Shown: positions 9,671-20,592, counted from the stretch's first letter. The stretch: 64,000 nt of DNA from Adiantum capillus-veneris (GCA_014529385.2 CM043960.1:120788543-120852542), one strand, 5' to 3'. The notes: generated by a model from the sequence alone, not told the origin. Numbers and translations are program-made.

Positions 9671-11934
9671 CGTTCATGTCGTCCCCGACATGACCTGATT
9701 GTCGATGGTGATGTGGTCTTTGCTGTCGTTTTGTTGTTGGAAAGAAAGGCTAGACTATAGCCTTTGCAATAGCTTGTCTTGTTTGTCCAATCCCATGTAC
9801 ATAGTCTTCACATGATTGAGGAAAATCATAATTGATGACGAACTGTATGTCTTTCACATCCACGCTCCGAGCTGCAGCATCTGTTTCTGTCATTATAGGT
9901 CTATTGCCAGATCTAAATTCAAAAAGAACCCAATTTCATTGAACTTGACTCTTATGATCATGGATAGAGAAAGCTCCATCCATCACTTGCTCCAACAAAT
10001 CTATCAATTCAGAGTATTTGTGATTCTCTTAAACAACTTCTACAATCTGTAGAATTGAGTGATTGGCTTTCTGATCTTGTGAGCCAATGACAACTTTGTA
10101 AGGATTTTGTAGAAAAATATGGCTAAACCCGTAACTTTTTTAGGCCAAGTTGCACTCCAATGCAAAGTCTGTCCTTATGTCTGCTCTTTGTTATTGACGA
10201 CTTCTTTGTTCTTGAGTTATGTTGTGTTGTTGACCCAACGGTCAACACTTTGCTGTTGGTTTGGCTTCATCTGTTGCACTGCTTGTATCTTTGTCGAACC
10301 ACAACAAGAACTATGATTCATTAGAGCGGACATCTATCATCATAACCATTCATCTTGTGAGATCCTCTGATTACTTTTATGTCTGCTCTTCTTCATTGGT
10401 AACTTCTTTGTTCCTGTGCAATCATGTTGTTAGTGTTGTCTGGAGCTTTGTCATTGTAGGCCATTCTTCGACTCGCCATTGAGGAGAAGTATGCTATGAT
10501 CTGAAATTGGTGCTCCAATTCATTTGTCAATTGATTTGAGTAGCATTTCCTTATTGTTGATGTAGAAGGAATATATACAAGAGGATGGTGATAGGTGTTT
10601 GTAGATTAGGGTCTAAAACCTGGATGACCAAAGGGAAAAAACCCGGTGGGAAAAAAATGCCTTTGGTATACGCTCTTATTAGAGTTGAGCAGTTGAACGT
10701 GAAGTACATGTTCATGAAAGGTGAGTGCTTGGGTGAAACACGGAAAGAGTGTCTGATGCAAGTGCCAATTATGGGACACTCTATATGCATATGAGAAATT
10801 TGTCAACAAAAGCATGCAATGTGAAAGAAGGAGATGATGGGTGTTTCGAGGAATAAATGTAGCACATGTGACATCAAAATATGTCTCAATAGTTTCCACC
10901 TTTCCAAGAAGGGTTTTCGATGTAGAAGTTTCTCCACTCGTATCTCACAGTGCTCAGTACGTGAGTGTCTTTTGGACCTTCTCCTTCACTTCACCAGACT
11001 TAAGTATAGTAGACTTCGACTCTTTTGCTCACCTATACCAGCATGAGCGACACAACTTAAATATGCTCAACTCTTCCAGCTTGAGCAGTACCTAGAATAG
11101 CTAAGACGCTTAGACCACAGAGAATATTACTTGAAGCTTTGGGACTAACACCTCACTCATTTTGTGGCTTAGCTCGACTCTGACTTGTATGACTTGTCGG
11201 TTGCATGTTGACACTGCTTTGTGACAAGTTCTTCGGCTGTTGTAGTGGCTGCTGAGACATACTTTGTGAAGTTTCATCGTGTCCCTGTACCTTCTTCTCT
11301 TTGTAGTGCTCAGGTCTCTCGTCAGTCTTTTCTTCATGTGGATTATGGATTTTTTTATTTTTTCTTAATAATAAACAAAGAAAATCTTAAAAAAAACTCA
11401 ACAAAAGAAAAATCATTCAAAAAGAAATCTAAATGCTATGTACACTATACACATGTCCCTAGGGGCTCATATATGGATTTTGTCCCCATACTCCTCTGTA
11501 ACACTACTATGAGGGCATATACTCTAAATTTCGTCAAAAAATTATCACAATAAAACGCAAAAATTCAATGCATCTCACAACATATTGCCCTCTAATAGTC
11601 ATAATGTTAGGTCCGCATTCAGAATGCCTCCCCCCTTCCTATTTGGAGTCATCCTTTACGACAGGGTATCGCAAAGGGTATGTGTTGTGCTTGGGCAAAA
11701 AGTTGTGCCTATGCAGGCCTTGTAATGTAGCCCTATTATGCATACACAGTCAATGCATGGAAAAGATTTATGTTGTGCAAGATGTGGGTATAAGCAATTT
11801 TCTTATTGGCATTTGTTGGCGAGGCTTCCTATTCTAAGCAATGTAATGGTCTTTGAAGCTCCTGTATCATTGCTTGATTGAAGCGACTTGCTCTCTTCTA
11901 ACTGTACTGTAATCGTAGGAAGAATTGTAAGAAT
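9671..11934 (-). other. Gypsy 3' internal region without pol domains
   Basis: This 2.3-kb stretch lies where reverse transcriptase, RNase H and integrase would be found. No RT, RNase H or integrase motif is visible in its open frames on either strand, and the frames are short. A 37-nt piece at 10211-10247 repeats the end of the LTR (9621-9657) with one mismatch. That may mark a past template switch or a nested LTR remnant. Weak direct repeats of ATGTCTGCTCTT and ACTTCTTTGTT occur at about 10176 and 10378. Confidence 0.6.
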
Positions 11935-12237
11935 TCAAGCGGCGATGCACTGACAACAGTTTTGTTGTTCTTCTTTGGGACCCATTTCTTTGCAATTATT
12001 GGCTGTTTTGTTGCTGGCTCTTGTTTGGGAACCCATACTTGCCCGTGCTTCGTTTGTGTTTGAAGAGACTCCTTTGGGATCCACCTTTTTGTTGTGTGAG
12101 TCAACAGTGGTCTTTGCTTCAGCCCTTGTACGCTTGGTTGGTGACGGGATTGAGTCCCTCAAGTTTACCTTTGTTATGGTTTCCATATGTCTCAGGTATA
12201 TATGGTCATAACCCCAATCTTGGACCATTTTCAATTG
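11935..12237 (-). pseudogene. C-terminal extension of the gypsy gag-protease ORF, cut off by one TGA
   Basis: The frame of the 1150-codon ORF continues after its TGA with QLKMVQDWGYDHIYLRH and about 80 further residues to a stop at 11935. The junction reads ILGRPFM, stop, QLKM. The sequence flows naturally through a single codon, so the TGA is probably a decayed CGA. The tail is basic and Lys/Thr/Asn-rich. Its role is unknown; in full elements this region would link protease to reverse transcriptase. Confidence 0.7.
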
Positions 12238-15200
12238 TCACATGAATGGTCTTCCCAGAATGATTTCATAGTTGTTCTTCTTGCCAAAGTCAACAACAGC
12301 AAAAGTGTGTTCATATTCAATGCCATAAGAAGTAACAAGTACTTTTTCTAGCAGTCCTAGGGGCTTTTCCTTGTGTCCGCCTGCAAGCTGCAGGGTCATT
12401 CGTGTGGATATCAAGGCAGGTTTTCCCCATTTTTTCCAAACCTCTTTGGTTGCAATGGCCACACTAGCTCCACTGTCAAGGATTGCCATGGTTTTTACAC
12501 CATTGAATTCCATAGGAAGGGTGGTGTTTCCATCTTCTCCCTCGTAATACTCGCCTACCTTGTTTAATGGCACTGGCCTAGTATTTAGTTGAGGCATTTC
12601 AAGCTCTTTGATGCCTTCCTCGATTTGAGTCATTGGGGTTTTTACACCAAATTTCTCTAGACATTTACCCACATTAGCCCACATGTTTGGTCTTATTCTG
12701 AGCAACTCGGCTAACATTATTGTACAGGTGACTGGGGTAGATAGAATATCTACTAGCCCCTTTGAATCGATGGCCTTGTTGGGAGACAGTCTCTGTGATG
12801 GGATTGCAACCACATCTGACTTGGTCTCGTACTCTTCTATGTAGGACGGTAGTGTTCTTAGCGAATGGGGTTGACTATCCATAGATTGTACAGATCCTTT
12901 GTCTCCCCAATACGATCGCACGTCTAGATTCATTTGAGATCCAGTCTCAAATTCCTCTATTGGTGGTAGAAACACTCCTCGTTCATCACCAGTCTTGTCT
13001 ACTCGTCTTCTTAGGTCATCGGCTTCATTGGCCTCTCTGACTTGTTTCCACAATTCATCAAGACCATCTATCTCTTTACAATCCTCAGGTATAGCTTGGT
13101 GAAATCCCTCGGAAGAGTTATCCATGGTATTCAGTACTATCCTTGGTTCTAATGCTGGTTCTTTGAGGTTTGGTCTGTGCTTATGACTAGAATCTGGCTC
13201 TTTTAGTTCCTGGTTTGGTGGGATTACTTGTGTAGGCATGACACGGATCACATCCTCAGGTTTTGCACCTGGTGGTTCTAGTAAAGCTTGGGCTGTTTGA
13301 ATCATTTTATGGCACATTTCAAACCTTTGCTTTTCTAGTTCCGTATAGGGATATGCCATCCACCTGTGTTCTTGGGTTTGATTGTTTTTGAGCCTCGCAT
13401 CATAGGGTTTCAAGAGGGCATCTAATGTCTCATTAACCTTCTCTGCCAACACAGATCCTCCTGAACTAGCACTTCTCGGTTTCTCATCCGTGGATGGTTC
13501 TTCTAGAGGTTTAACCATATGTGTAAGAGAAGGTGCCTCCTTTTCCTCATGTTGTTTTATCTTCTTTTCAGCTTCGGTAAGCTTCTCAGCTAGTGATTTT
13601 TTCTCTCGTTCCCTACGTGCTTTCATCCTAGTCTTTCTAGCTTTCCAACTATTTCGTTTGCTCTTGGTTTTCTCACTAGGTGCGTCTGTCTTTGGTCCAT
13701 CATCTGTCTTTGGACTCGTGTCACTTTCCATGTTCTTTGTCTCTGGATTCTCATCGGCCTCCTTTTGAGCTTGTGCTCTCGTAACCACTTGAACTGGTAC
13801 GACATTTTCATTTTCTGAGCTACTAGGGAGCTGAACAATCCCTGATACATTTGTCGTGATTTTCCTGATTTGGTTTGGTTTTTTCGGGCAATCGGGGATC
13901 AAGTGAGTGATGCCACACTCAAGACAATAGGCATTTACTTCAGTGATCTCCGTATGAGGACATTGTTTGACCAAGTGGTTGTCACGACTTTTGTGACAAT
14001 CTGTCTCTGGTTGAGGAGATTCTTTTAGCATTTCCTCTTGGCTATAAGTAAGCTTTGACCTAGATAAACCGCTATTTTCAATGAAACGCAACATCCTTTC
14101 GTCCATTTCATACCTTCTTTCTTTCGACTGAAACCCAGGAGGTGGAGGTTGTACCGGCCTCACCACTCCATGTGTTTCTCTCACATTTTGTTGCTCCGAA
14201 GGGTAGTACTCACTTTGGTTGCTATACCACATTGTAGCTGGTACTGGCGTTGGTTTATTTGATGCTTTCATCAGTGGCATGTATCTCATGTCTGCCTGCA
14301 TTCTAGCACATGGCAGCGGAGGTTGTTGTCCTAAGACAAGCTGTGGCCTTAATACTCCTACTGGTCTTGGCGCATTCCCCGTAATGTATCGTGAAGTAGG
14401 TGCTTCTGGAACAGGTTGTACATACCTCTCCCTAGCATTTTCCATGCTATAATAGCACTCTTCCTCCGTATGGTTCGTCCATTTTCTCTCAATTTCACAC
14501 CACTTTGGCTCTCCCGAATCAGACCTTACAAGAGGAATCAACCTCTTGACCAAGTCGTCGATAAGCTTTTCTTGATCAATAGGTGCCGTTGGCTTGGAAA
14601 TGGACTCACTTATCTGTGAAACACTGTGCTGAGAGGATGTGTCATCTCCTTGACTCTTTAAGTCCTTTTCTTTGTATGCCTCACAGTTATCCACTAGATA
14701 AAGAGCTTCTTTGATCAACTCGTTTAGCGTCATCCTCCTTATCATATGCAGATCCTTTTGAAGGCCCACATGTCTCATTCCCTGGATAAAGATCAGCATC
14801 AGTCGTGCTTGCGTAGGTAATTCCACTCTCGGACAGAGCTTAACATATCTCTTGAGCCGTAATGATGCTTTGCGTACTGATTCATTCTCTTTTTGTTTGA
14901 ATCTATGGATTTTTGAGACTGTGTTGTGAGCAATGCCTTTTGGCGAGAATTCTTCAATAAACTCCTCAAACAGCTCATCTAGGGTCTCAAAATCCCATTT
15001 TTCCACCGAGTCGAACCATGTAGCCGCATCATCTTCTAGAGTCAATCCAAATCCCGCAAACTGTGTCGCAAAATCTGAAACTTCCTCTGCTCTAATCACT
15101 CTTCTAAAAGCCGCTACATGATCTCTCGGATCTTCATCTCCGGAGTATTTTCTGTTTACCCATTTCTGGACTTGGGATGGTCTAACTTTTCGATTGTCTA

Positions 15201-15690
15201 CAAGTCTAACCAGAGACTCTCCCAATCCTTCTCTCGTTATCGCTCTTGAAGGGAATCCTGGTGGCTCTCTTCTTGGAACTCCTATAGGAATTATCGTGTT
15301 TGGTGGAGGCATTTGTGGTCCTTCATTGACCAAATATCCACCTCTTTCTAGAACACTCTGTGGATTTGTGCTTTCTACAACTCTATATTCTCGTCCATAC
15401 TTGTCGACAACTATAGATCTCCATTGATAGTCGACTCCATATGTGTAGACATATAAGAGCTTGTAATCCGTTATCTCTTCTAGGTATGGATCTAAGCACC
15501 TATAAAGATTGACCTCATTGTCGTCAATGTATCTATATAGTCCTTCACTCTCATGACCAATCATCCAAACTCTCTCAACAAGATGGGTCTTTATCAATTG
15601 CAAGTTTGGAAGATCCATTGTGGGAGGATATTCCTCTATCGTAGGGATCTCCAAGCTTGTGTAAGCTGCGTTTGAATCTAGGGTAGACAT
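12238..15690 (-). CDS. Ty3/gypsy Gag-protease polyprotein
   Basis: A 1150-codon intact ORF. Residues ~150-330 form a retrotransposon Gag domain (AATWFDSVEKWDFETLDELF, then FSPKGIAHNTVSKIHRFKQ). A cysteine/histidine-rich patch near residues 570-620 (CLECGITHLIPDC) is a knuckle with CX2CX3HX4C spacing, one residue short of the classical form. A charged, Lys/Glu-rich coiled-coil-like linker spans ~650-740. Near the C-terminus is the pepsin-like protease with active site ILDSGASVAI and the ILGRPF strand. Products would assemble virus-like particles and mature them. The ORF is long and intact although the element lacks polymerase, suggesting selection for Gag function in trans or recent origin. 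Start chosen at the first ATG in frame, about 2.2 kb after the PBS. Confidence 0.92.
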   Translation of the reverse strand: MSTLDSNAAYTSLEIPTIEEYPPTMDLPNLQLIKTHLVERVWMIGHESEGLYRYIDDNEVNLYRCLDPYLEEITDYKLLYVYTYGVDYQWRSIVVDKYGREYRVVESTNPQSVLERGGYLVNEGPQMPPPNTIIPIGVPRREPPGFPSRAITREGLGESLVRLVDNRKVRPSQVQKWVNRKYSGDEDPRDHVAAFRRVIRAEEVSDFATQFAGFGLTLEDDAATWFDSVEKWDFETLDELFEEFIEEFSPKGIAHNTVSKIHRFKQKENESVRKASLRLKRYVKLCPRVELPTQARLMLIFIQGMRHVGLQKDLHMIRRMTLNELIKEALYLVDNCEAYKEKDLKSQGDDTSSQHSVSQISESISKPTAPIDQEKLIDDLVKRLIPLVRSDSGEPKWCEIERKWTNHTEEECYYSMENARERYVQPVPEAPTSRYITGNAPRPVGVLRPQLVLGQQPPLPCARMQADMRYMPLMKASNKPTPVPATMWYSNQSEYYPSEQQNVRETHGVVRPVQPPPPGFQSKERRYEMDERMLRFIENSGLSRSKLTYSQEEMLKESPQPETDCHKSRDNHLVKQCPHTEITEVNAYCLECGITHLIPDCPKKPNQIRKITTNVSGIVQLPSSSENENVVPVQVVTRAQAQKEADENPETKNMESDTSPKTDDGPKTDAPSEKTKSKRNSWKARKTRMKARREREKKSLAEKLTEAEKKIKQHEEKEAPSLTHMVKPLEEPSTDEKPRSASSGGSVLAEKVNETLDALLKPYDARLKNNQTQEHRWMAYPYTELEKQRFEMCHKMIQTAQALLEPPGAKPEDVIRVMPTQVIPPNQELKEPDSSHKHRPNLKEPALEPRIVLNTMDNSSEGFHQAIPEDCKEIDGLDELWKQVREANEADDLRRRVDKTGDERGVFLPPIEEFETGSQMNLDVRSYWGDKGSVQSMDSQPHSLRTLPSYIEEYETKSDVVAIPSQRLSPNKAIDSKGLVDILSTPVTCTIMLAELLRIRPNMWANVGKCLEKFGVKTPMTQIEEGIKELEMPQLNTRPVPLNKVGEYYEGEDGNTTLPMEFNGVKTMAILDSGASVAIATKEVWKKWGKPALISTRMTLQLAGGHKEKPLGLLEKVLVTSYGIEYEHTFAVVDFGKKNNYEIILGRPFM

Positions 15691-17892
15691 GATTTCTGGG
15701 CTTAAGAGCTTTTGCTTGGTTCAAGTAGACTTAGTCCACTGTGTTCAAGTTCTTTGGTTAGGGAAAAGTCGAAACTATGTCCAAAACCGCAACTGTTCCG
15801 TTACAATTCTCACAAATTGTCGCTTTCAGACACCCCTGACTTCCGGATGAATTTTGAGGCTTCAAACAATGTTTTTTTTCAAAATTGAACTAAATGGTTG
15901 CCGTTGGCATACATTTAGTTCATGTTTTGCTCTAAGATCTGTAGGGCCGCTCTCAGGCTACGTTTTGATATAAAAACTTTTCCGATCCGATACCGTTTGT
16001 GAAAGTTATGGCCAAAACAGTGAATTGCAGTTTAGTATGGTCAAAATTACAGCTGTGGACCCTAAAGTTGTCCTAGAGACATCCTACGCGTAGGATGTCT
16101 TTTTGCTCAGAATTTAACAAAATTTGGTCCAGAGACTCCCCTTGAGTCCAACAACACAATGGTATGCTCAAATTTTAATTTGGACCTAAAAATGGCCTTG
16201 AGACATCCTACGCGTAGGATGTCTTTTTGCTCAGAATGACTTGAAATTTTCACCCGAGGTTCTCCTTGATGTGCTAAACTCACTGCAATTTTTACTTTTT
16301 GATTCTGACACCTATAGGCTGGTCAAATGATCCAGAATCTGTTCCAAAAGCCTGATGTCTGTTCTGATGAATTCCCAAGTCAAATCAACTCCAAATTGGA
16401 CTAAATTTGACTAGGAGGCATGCCTAAGGCTATACAACAGCATAGTATGGTCACAGTAGAACTTTGGTTTCAGAATTATGCCTTAGACATTCTACGCGTA
16501 GGATGTCTAACTGCTCAAAATTGCCCCAAATTTGAACCACAGACTCTCCTTAAGGTGCTGATCATTGTGGTATGCTCAGAATTTTGTTTAAAGTCCAAAA
16601 TCACACAGAAGACATCCTACGCGTAGGATGTCTTTTTGGCCTGTTTGACCCGAGACTTGTCCCACAGCTTCCCCTTGATGTCAGTAACCCAGTGGTATGC
16701 TTAGATTTTGGTTTGGATTTCAAAAGTCCCAATTTTTAGCTATTCTTGCCTTTTTCAGTCAAAAGTGCTAAAGTCTGTTCAATCTTCCTTTCAATGACCC
16801 AAATGAGATGAAATTGATCACATGCACTCAATACAACATTTAGAACATGCCTCTGCAGCCATCCTACGGTTTTGGTCTTGGAATAATGCCTTGGCACAAT
16901 TTGGGTAGCATGTCTGGCAATTTCAGTCTATCTGGCCTTATCCTGTCAAGATATGGTCAAGTTCCCCTTTCCAGGTGAAAATAGGGTAAAACCTACCTTC
17001 TGAACACACTGGTCAACTCAGAATTTCAAAAATTTCCAACAGATCACCCTATAGACATCCTACGCGTAGGATGTCTACTGCGGATTTTTTGAGACTGAAG
17101 TGTCCCTGATGCTTCCTTATGCTCTCAGCAAGTGCAAGTATGCTTCACAATTGCAAAAACATGCAAAAATCACTCAATTTAAGCCTTTTTCTGAAATTTT
17201 GCGTTTTCTGACTCCGCCTTTTGGCTTTTGGTCAACAAAAATAGGGAAAAACACTCAAGTCAATATGTTACTAGGGTAAAACCTACCCTCTGAACACACT
17301 GGTGCAGTCAAAATTTTCAAATTTGGTCTCCAAAACCCCCCTTGAGACATCCTACGCATAGGATGTTTATGTTTACAGAATTGCAGGTTTTCTTCACAGA
17401 ACCCTTGCAAATGCTCTTTTATATGCACATCATCAGTCAGTCATACAAAAATATCCTCAAAAGCTTGTTTAATGCATTTTTATCCTCGAAAGCACACTTT
17501 TCCGTGATTTCAAATGCAATCAAGCACTTTAGCAAATAATTCAGTGTTGAATAGCTCTAGATCAGAATCAGATCACTTACCTGAAGCTACTCCTACAAAT
17601 CATATGGAGTTTTGCATCTATGAGTAGAAAAACGCTTCACTCCCACACACGGACTAGTAAACGCTTTTATCACCTCACAAATCACTCGGCCACCAACAAA
17701 TACTCTAATCCACAGATCCTAACTAAACCTATCTAGTCGCAGACCCTCGGCAAGACACACGCTTCTTGGCTATCCACTTGATCGCAGAATATCCTCTTCC
17801 GGATCCACTTAAGAAAAATGCTTTCTTTAGCCGAAACTAAATCAAGCAACCATCACACGAGTGTTAGTAGGAAACCTACTTAGGTCCTTGTG
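15691..17892 (-). other. Gypsy 5' leader with six copies of a 22-bp palindrome
   Basis: The untranslated leader between PBS and gag carries GACATCCTACG followed by its exact reverse complement at 16078-16099, 16202-16223, 16611-16632 and 17054-17075. One- or two-base variants occur at 16486-16507 and 17346-17367. Spacing is patterned: 16078/16202 and 16486/16611 are pairs 124-125 bp apart and offset by 408 bp, and 17054/17346 are 292 bp apart within a ~290-bp duplication that also repeats GGGTAAAACCTACC (16984 and 17274). Flanking bases (TTTTTGCTCA, GGTATGCTCA) recur too. In RNA each copy is a perfect self-complementary 11-bp hairpin or dimer contact. Confidence 0.9.
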
Positions 17893-17910
17893 TCCCCGGC
17901 AACGGCGCCA
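17893..17910 (-). promoter_or_regulatory. Primer-binding site, Asp-tRNA type
   Basis: On the minus strand TGGCGCCGTTGCCGGGGA follows the 5' LTR after one base. It is complementary to the 3' end of plant tRNA-Asp and typical of Tat/Athila-lineage gypsy elements. It sets the element's orientation. Confidence 0.93.
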
Positions 17911-17911
17911 A

Positions 17912-18868
17912 TGTTGGACGAGAAGCTACTCACACACCCATGAAGTGCATGCAAACACTACCTAGATCAACATAATGTCAATCGAGGACACAGATGACAC
18001 GATAGGCACACGAAGGAAATCTCTTAAGCTTGTCAGGCTGAGACCATCCTACACATACAACACTCTGGAAGGCCAACTAAACCACAATCAAGAACCTCAC
18101 TGCTCTCAACTACACCACCTAGCCACATACACACATACTAAAGGTAACTCGCCTAATCATGCCAGATTCGTACGAAACTTAAGGAACACCATCCCCTCAC
18201 TAGGATACACCTGTCCCTAAGCTTCTACACTCAAAACCCTCACTTAAAACCCATTTGCGGAAAACGCGTAGGATGACAGAGCCGAATTTTGAAAGTGCCT
18301 GAAACTGAAATTTATGAGTACCTATGCGTAGCTTATGTCGCCACGATTCTATAGACTAGTAGCACGCAGAAAACAGACATCGTTTGATACACTTACGGCC
18401 ACAATAGCTCGTAGATGCGTCGACGTGTGCGCTTCGTCTCGCGTGGAATGCTTGGCGTTGTCGCGTAGCTCTCCTCGAGCCTACAACAATGGTGCAGTCG
18501 GATCTCCAATGTGTTGAGCGAGCGGGGCATAGCGAGAGGATGAAGCTCACACTCACTCTCTTTCTCTCTCACACACAGTAGACGGCAGCGCTCAAGTTTG
18601 ATTATGATAAAAGTCTTTTTTTACAAAATGACCTAGGTACCTTATATACTAAGGCTACCTTAGGTTTAACCAAAAATGGGGTTGAATAGGTCAAATGGCT
18701 TTGTATTTACAATATGGAAGTGCCATTGCACCCCGGCTTCTGAAACTAGAATAATACTCATTACAAATGACGTTTATAGCCATAATTCGCAGCATTTCAT
18801 AACTCGCAAAAGATAAGACTTTGGTACGAAACTTGAGTTATGTTGTGTTGTTGACCCAGCGGTCAACA
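17912..18868 (-). repeat. Gypsy 5' LTR
   Basis: 957 bp, the partner of 8699-9657. The minus-strand TATA-like AGTATATAAG at 18641-18650 would drive the element's RNA. The LTR starts with the same TGTTGACC/GGTCAACA palindrome. CCAGC follows at 18869-18873 as target duplication. Confidence 0.94.
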
Positions 18869-18984
18869 CCAGCCGACCAGTTTGTATTCACTTTGACTAT
18901 TCAAAAAATCTATAAATAAAATACGTGTATGAGGAAATTGGTCACTCTTGCACGAGGGGAGATTGCACCAAATGCTTGTGTCTA

Positions 18985-19200
18985 TTCTTCTCCTCTTCTC
19001 TCTTCTCTCTTGCCGTGCCGACGTAGCACTCCGCTTTAGGAGGTGCGCCTGCAGGTGCTCTCTCACTCTATCTCTCTATGTTTGCGTACAGCTTGGTGTA
19101 TGCGCAAGGAAGGTTGCCAGGTATGTAGATTTGTGTGTTTCATGGATTGCAGTATGTTGTCTTTGGTATTTGGCAGGGTCTTCCACGCATGCATTTGTAG
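18985..19200 (+). repeat. Dispersed repeat R1, copy 2
   Basis: Partner of 2673-2887 in the same orientation. It lies just outside the gypsy element, 117 bp beyond its 5' LTR. After the shared end (CATTTGTAG) the two copies diverge completely, which marks a true repeat boundary. Confidence 0.7.
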
Positions 19201-19309
19201 CATTCCTCTCTCAACTGGCCTCCCTGTCTCTCAAAACTTGGGTTCCTTGGACCCCTTCTGAAGGGAAGCTGCATGCTTGGTAAACAACAAATAAATTTCT
19301 AAACATAAC

Positions 19310-20030
19310 TTGTGTATGTACAAAATGCTTCTTATTGACAGGCTCTTGGAAGTGCTTGCAGCCTCACCTCCACCTATTAATGGATACACAATTGATCGAA
19401 GAGCCTGGCATTGGCCGAAGGATAGAGTGTTTGCGCTTCCCAAGATTCATAATACCTATAATGTGCTGATATACAAAGCAAATTGGTTTGTCCCACTCAC
19501 TAAAATCTGGAAGAAAAATTGGTCTGAAGAGCGCTGGCAAAAGAGTGTTAAGGAAATTTGGGAGACTCAATGGCCATAATACATGAAGATATTCATATGG
19601 AAGGTGCTATGGAAAGACTTACCTACTGGTATTAAGGTGCGAACTAGCAAGCTCGGCTCTGACACCTGTTCTGGCTGTAGGTCAGCCTCCAAAGACCCCC
19701 TTCATCTATTCATCATGTGCCCTACTTCACGGGGGGCTGGCTGCTAAGGTGTGCAAATGGATACAGAGAACTTGGAAGACAATTTTCTTTACTAATGACC
19801 TGATCTTGGGAGGGTGTGGATTCCAAAGCTAGGCCATTTTGATGTGCACAAAGATTACTAGATTTTGCTACCTGAATCATTTTTGGAAGTCTAGGAATCT
19901 TTGGGTATTTGAGGCAAAGCTGTTGATAGCTTGTTTTGATGATATTGTGCGTATGAGCATTGAGCTCAGCCATGGTGTTGGAGCTAGAAGAGGATCAATG
20001 GATAAGCATGAAGATTGAACTCATGCAGTG
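19310..20030 (+). mobile_element. LINE 3' fragment (C-terminal ORF2 region)
   Basis: The first 90 codons (…WHWPKDRVFALPKIHNTYNV…KKNWSEERWQKSVKEIWE) align with the C-terminal end of the LINE at 63345-63839 (WKWPGRSLLWKPHSKIIY, then KKQWPEERWEHVMENIW). Beyond the stop at 19577 the zinc-binding reverse-transcriptase-associated region can still be followed in pieces (MKIFIWKVLWK, VCKWIQRTWK) to about 20000. The fragment is frameshifted and truncated at both ends, with no clear poly(A) or target duplication. Confidence 0.75.
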
Positions 20031-20592
20031 AGTTGCTTGGAACATTCAAGAGGGTAGGTTTGTGACCGTTGGTAGTATATCTGTACTTGTGTACAAGCCA
20101 ATGTGTCCTAATGAGGGTGAGGGAGAGCATAATTGAAGCTAATGACACAGGTTGCCAAACAGTGGCATCTAGGATAACATCAGCAAACTAGATGAAACTT
20201 CTGCGTCGTTAGCAAAAAGCATTTTGCATCCTGCCCCATAGGTGGACATGAGAGGCTTTTTTGATGTGGGTGTTGCACATGTGGTGCTGGAGGGCATGGG
20301 GTGGGAGCTCGCAAGAAGCGCAAGCGTAGAGAGAGATATGGGTAGCAATGGAGAAGTGCAACGCCGATGGGTTGCTATGAGTAGGTGAAATGTGTGGCCC
20401 CTTTTGCATGGTTCTATAGAGCCAGGCTTGGAGATTGTAGGCAAAGCAAGAAAGACGGATGGGAAGGGAGAGAGCGATGGTGAGGGGTGGGCGTCACGCA
20501 TGAACGAGGGATTGAGATCTCCTTTCCTTTGAGATTTGCCAGATCCTTGGAATCTCGATCACAAATTAATAGCCTTCTTTGAAATTGACCGA
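20031..20592. other. No supportable gene
   Basis: A 110-codon open frame on the minus strand (20169-20501) is low-complexity and Ser/Pro/Thr-rich, with no recognisable domain. Nothing else is seen. Confidence 0.3.

Larger units (their letters stand above)
8699..18868 (-). mobile_element. Complete non-autonomous Ty3/gypsy element (gag-protease only)
   Basis: The 10.2-kb element has two LTRs (17912-18868 is the 5' LTR and 8699-9657 the 3' LTR) and perfect 5-bp duplications CCAGC at 8694-8698 and 18869-18873. An Asp-tRNA type PBS lies next to the 5' LTR and a purine tract next to the 3' LTR. Reading the minus strand, the order is LTR, 2.2-kb leader, gag-protease ORF, short tail ORF, 2.3 kb without recognisable coding, LTR. 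No reverse transcriptase, RNase H or integrase was found, so it resembles the plant TR-GAG class of gag-carrying non-autonomous elements. The LTRs differ at about two dozen positions by eye, mostly transitions (about 97.5% identity), so insertion is fairly recent. Confidence 0.95.

Noticed and set aside
16078-17367. Possible CRISPR-like array (regular short palindromic repeats)
   Set aside because: It is a eukaryotic retrotransposon leader; spacers are themselves repeated and unequal, and no cas genes exist nearby.
20169-20501. 110-codon minus-strand frame
   Set aside because: Low-complexity Ser/Pro/Thr sequence with no recognisable family and no conserved copy in the window.
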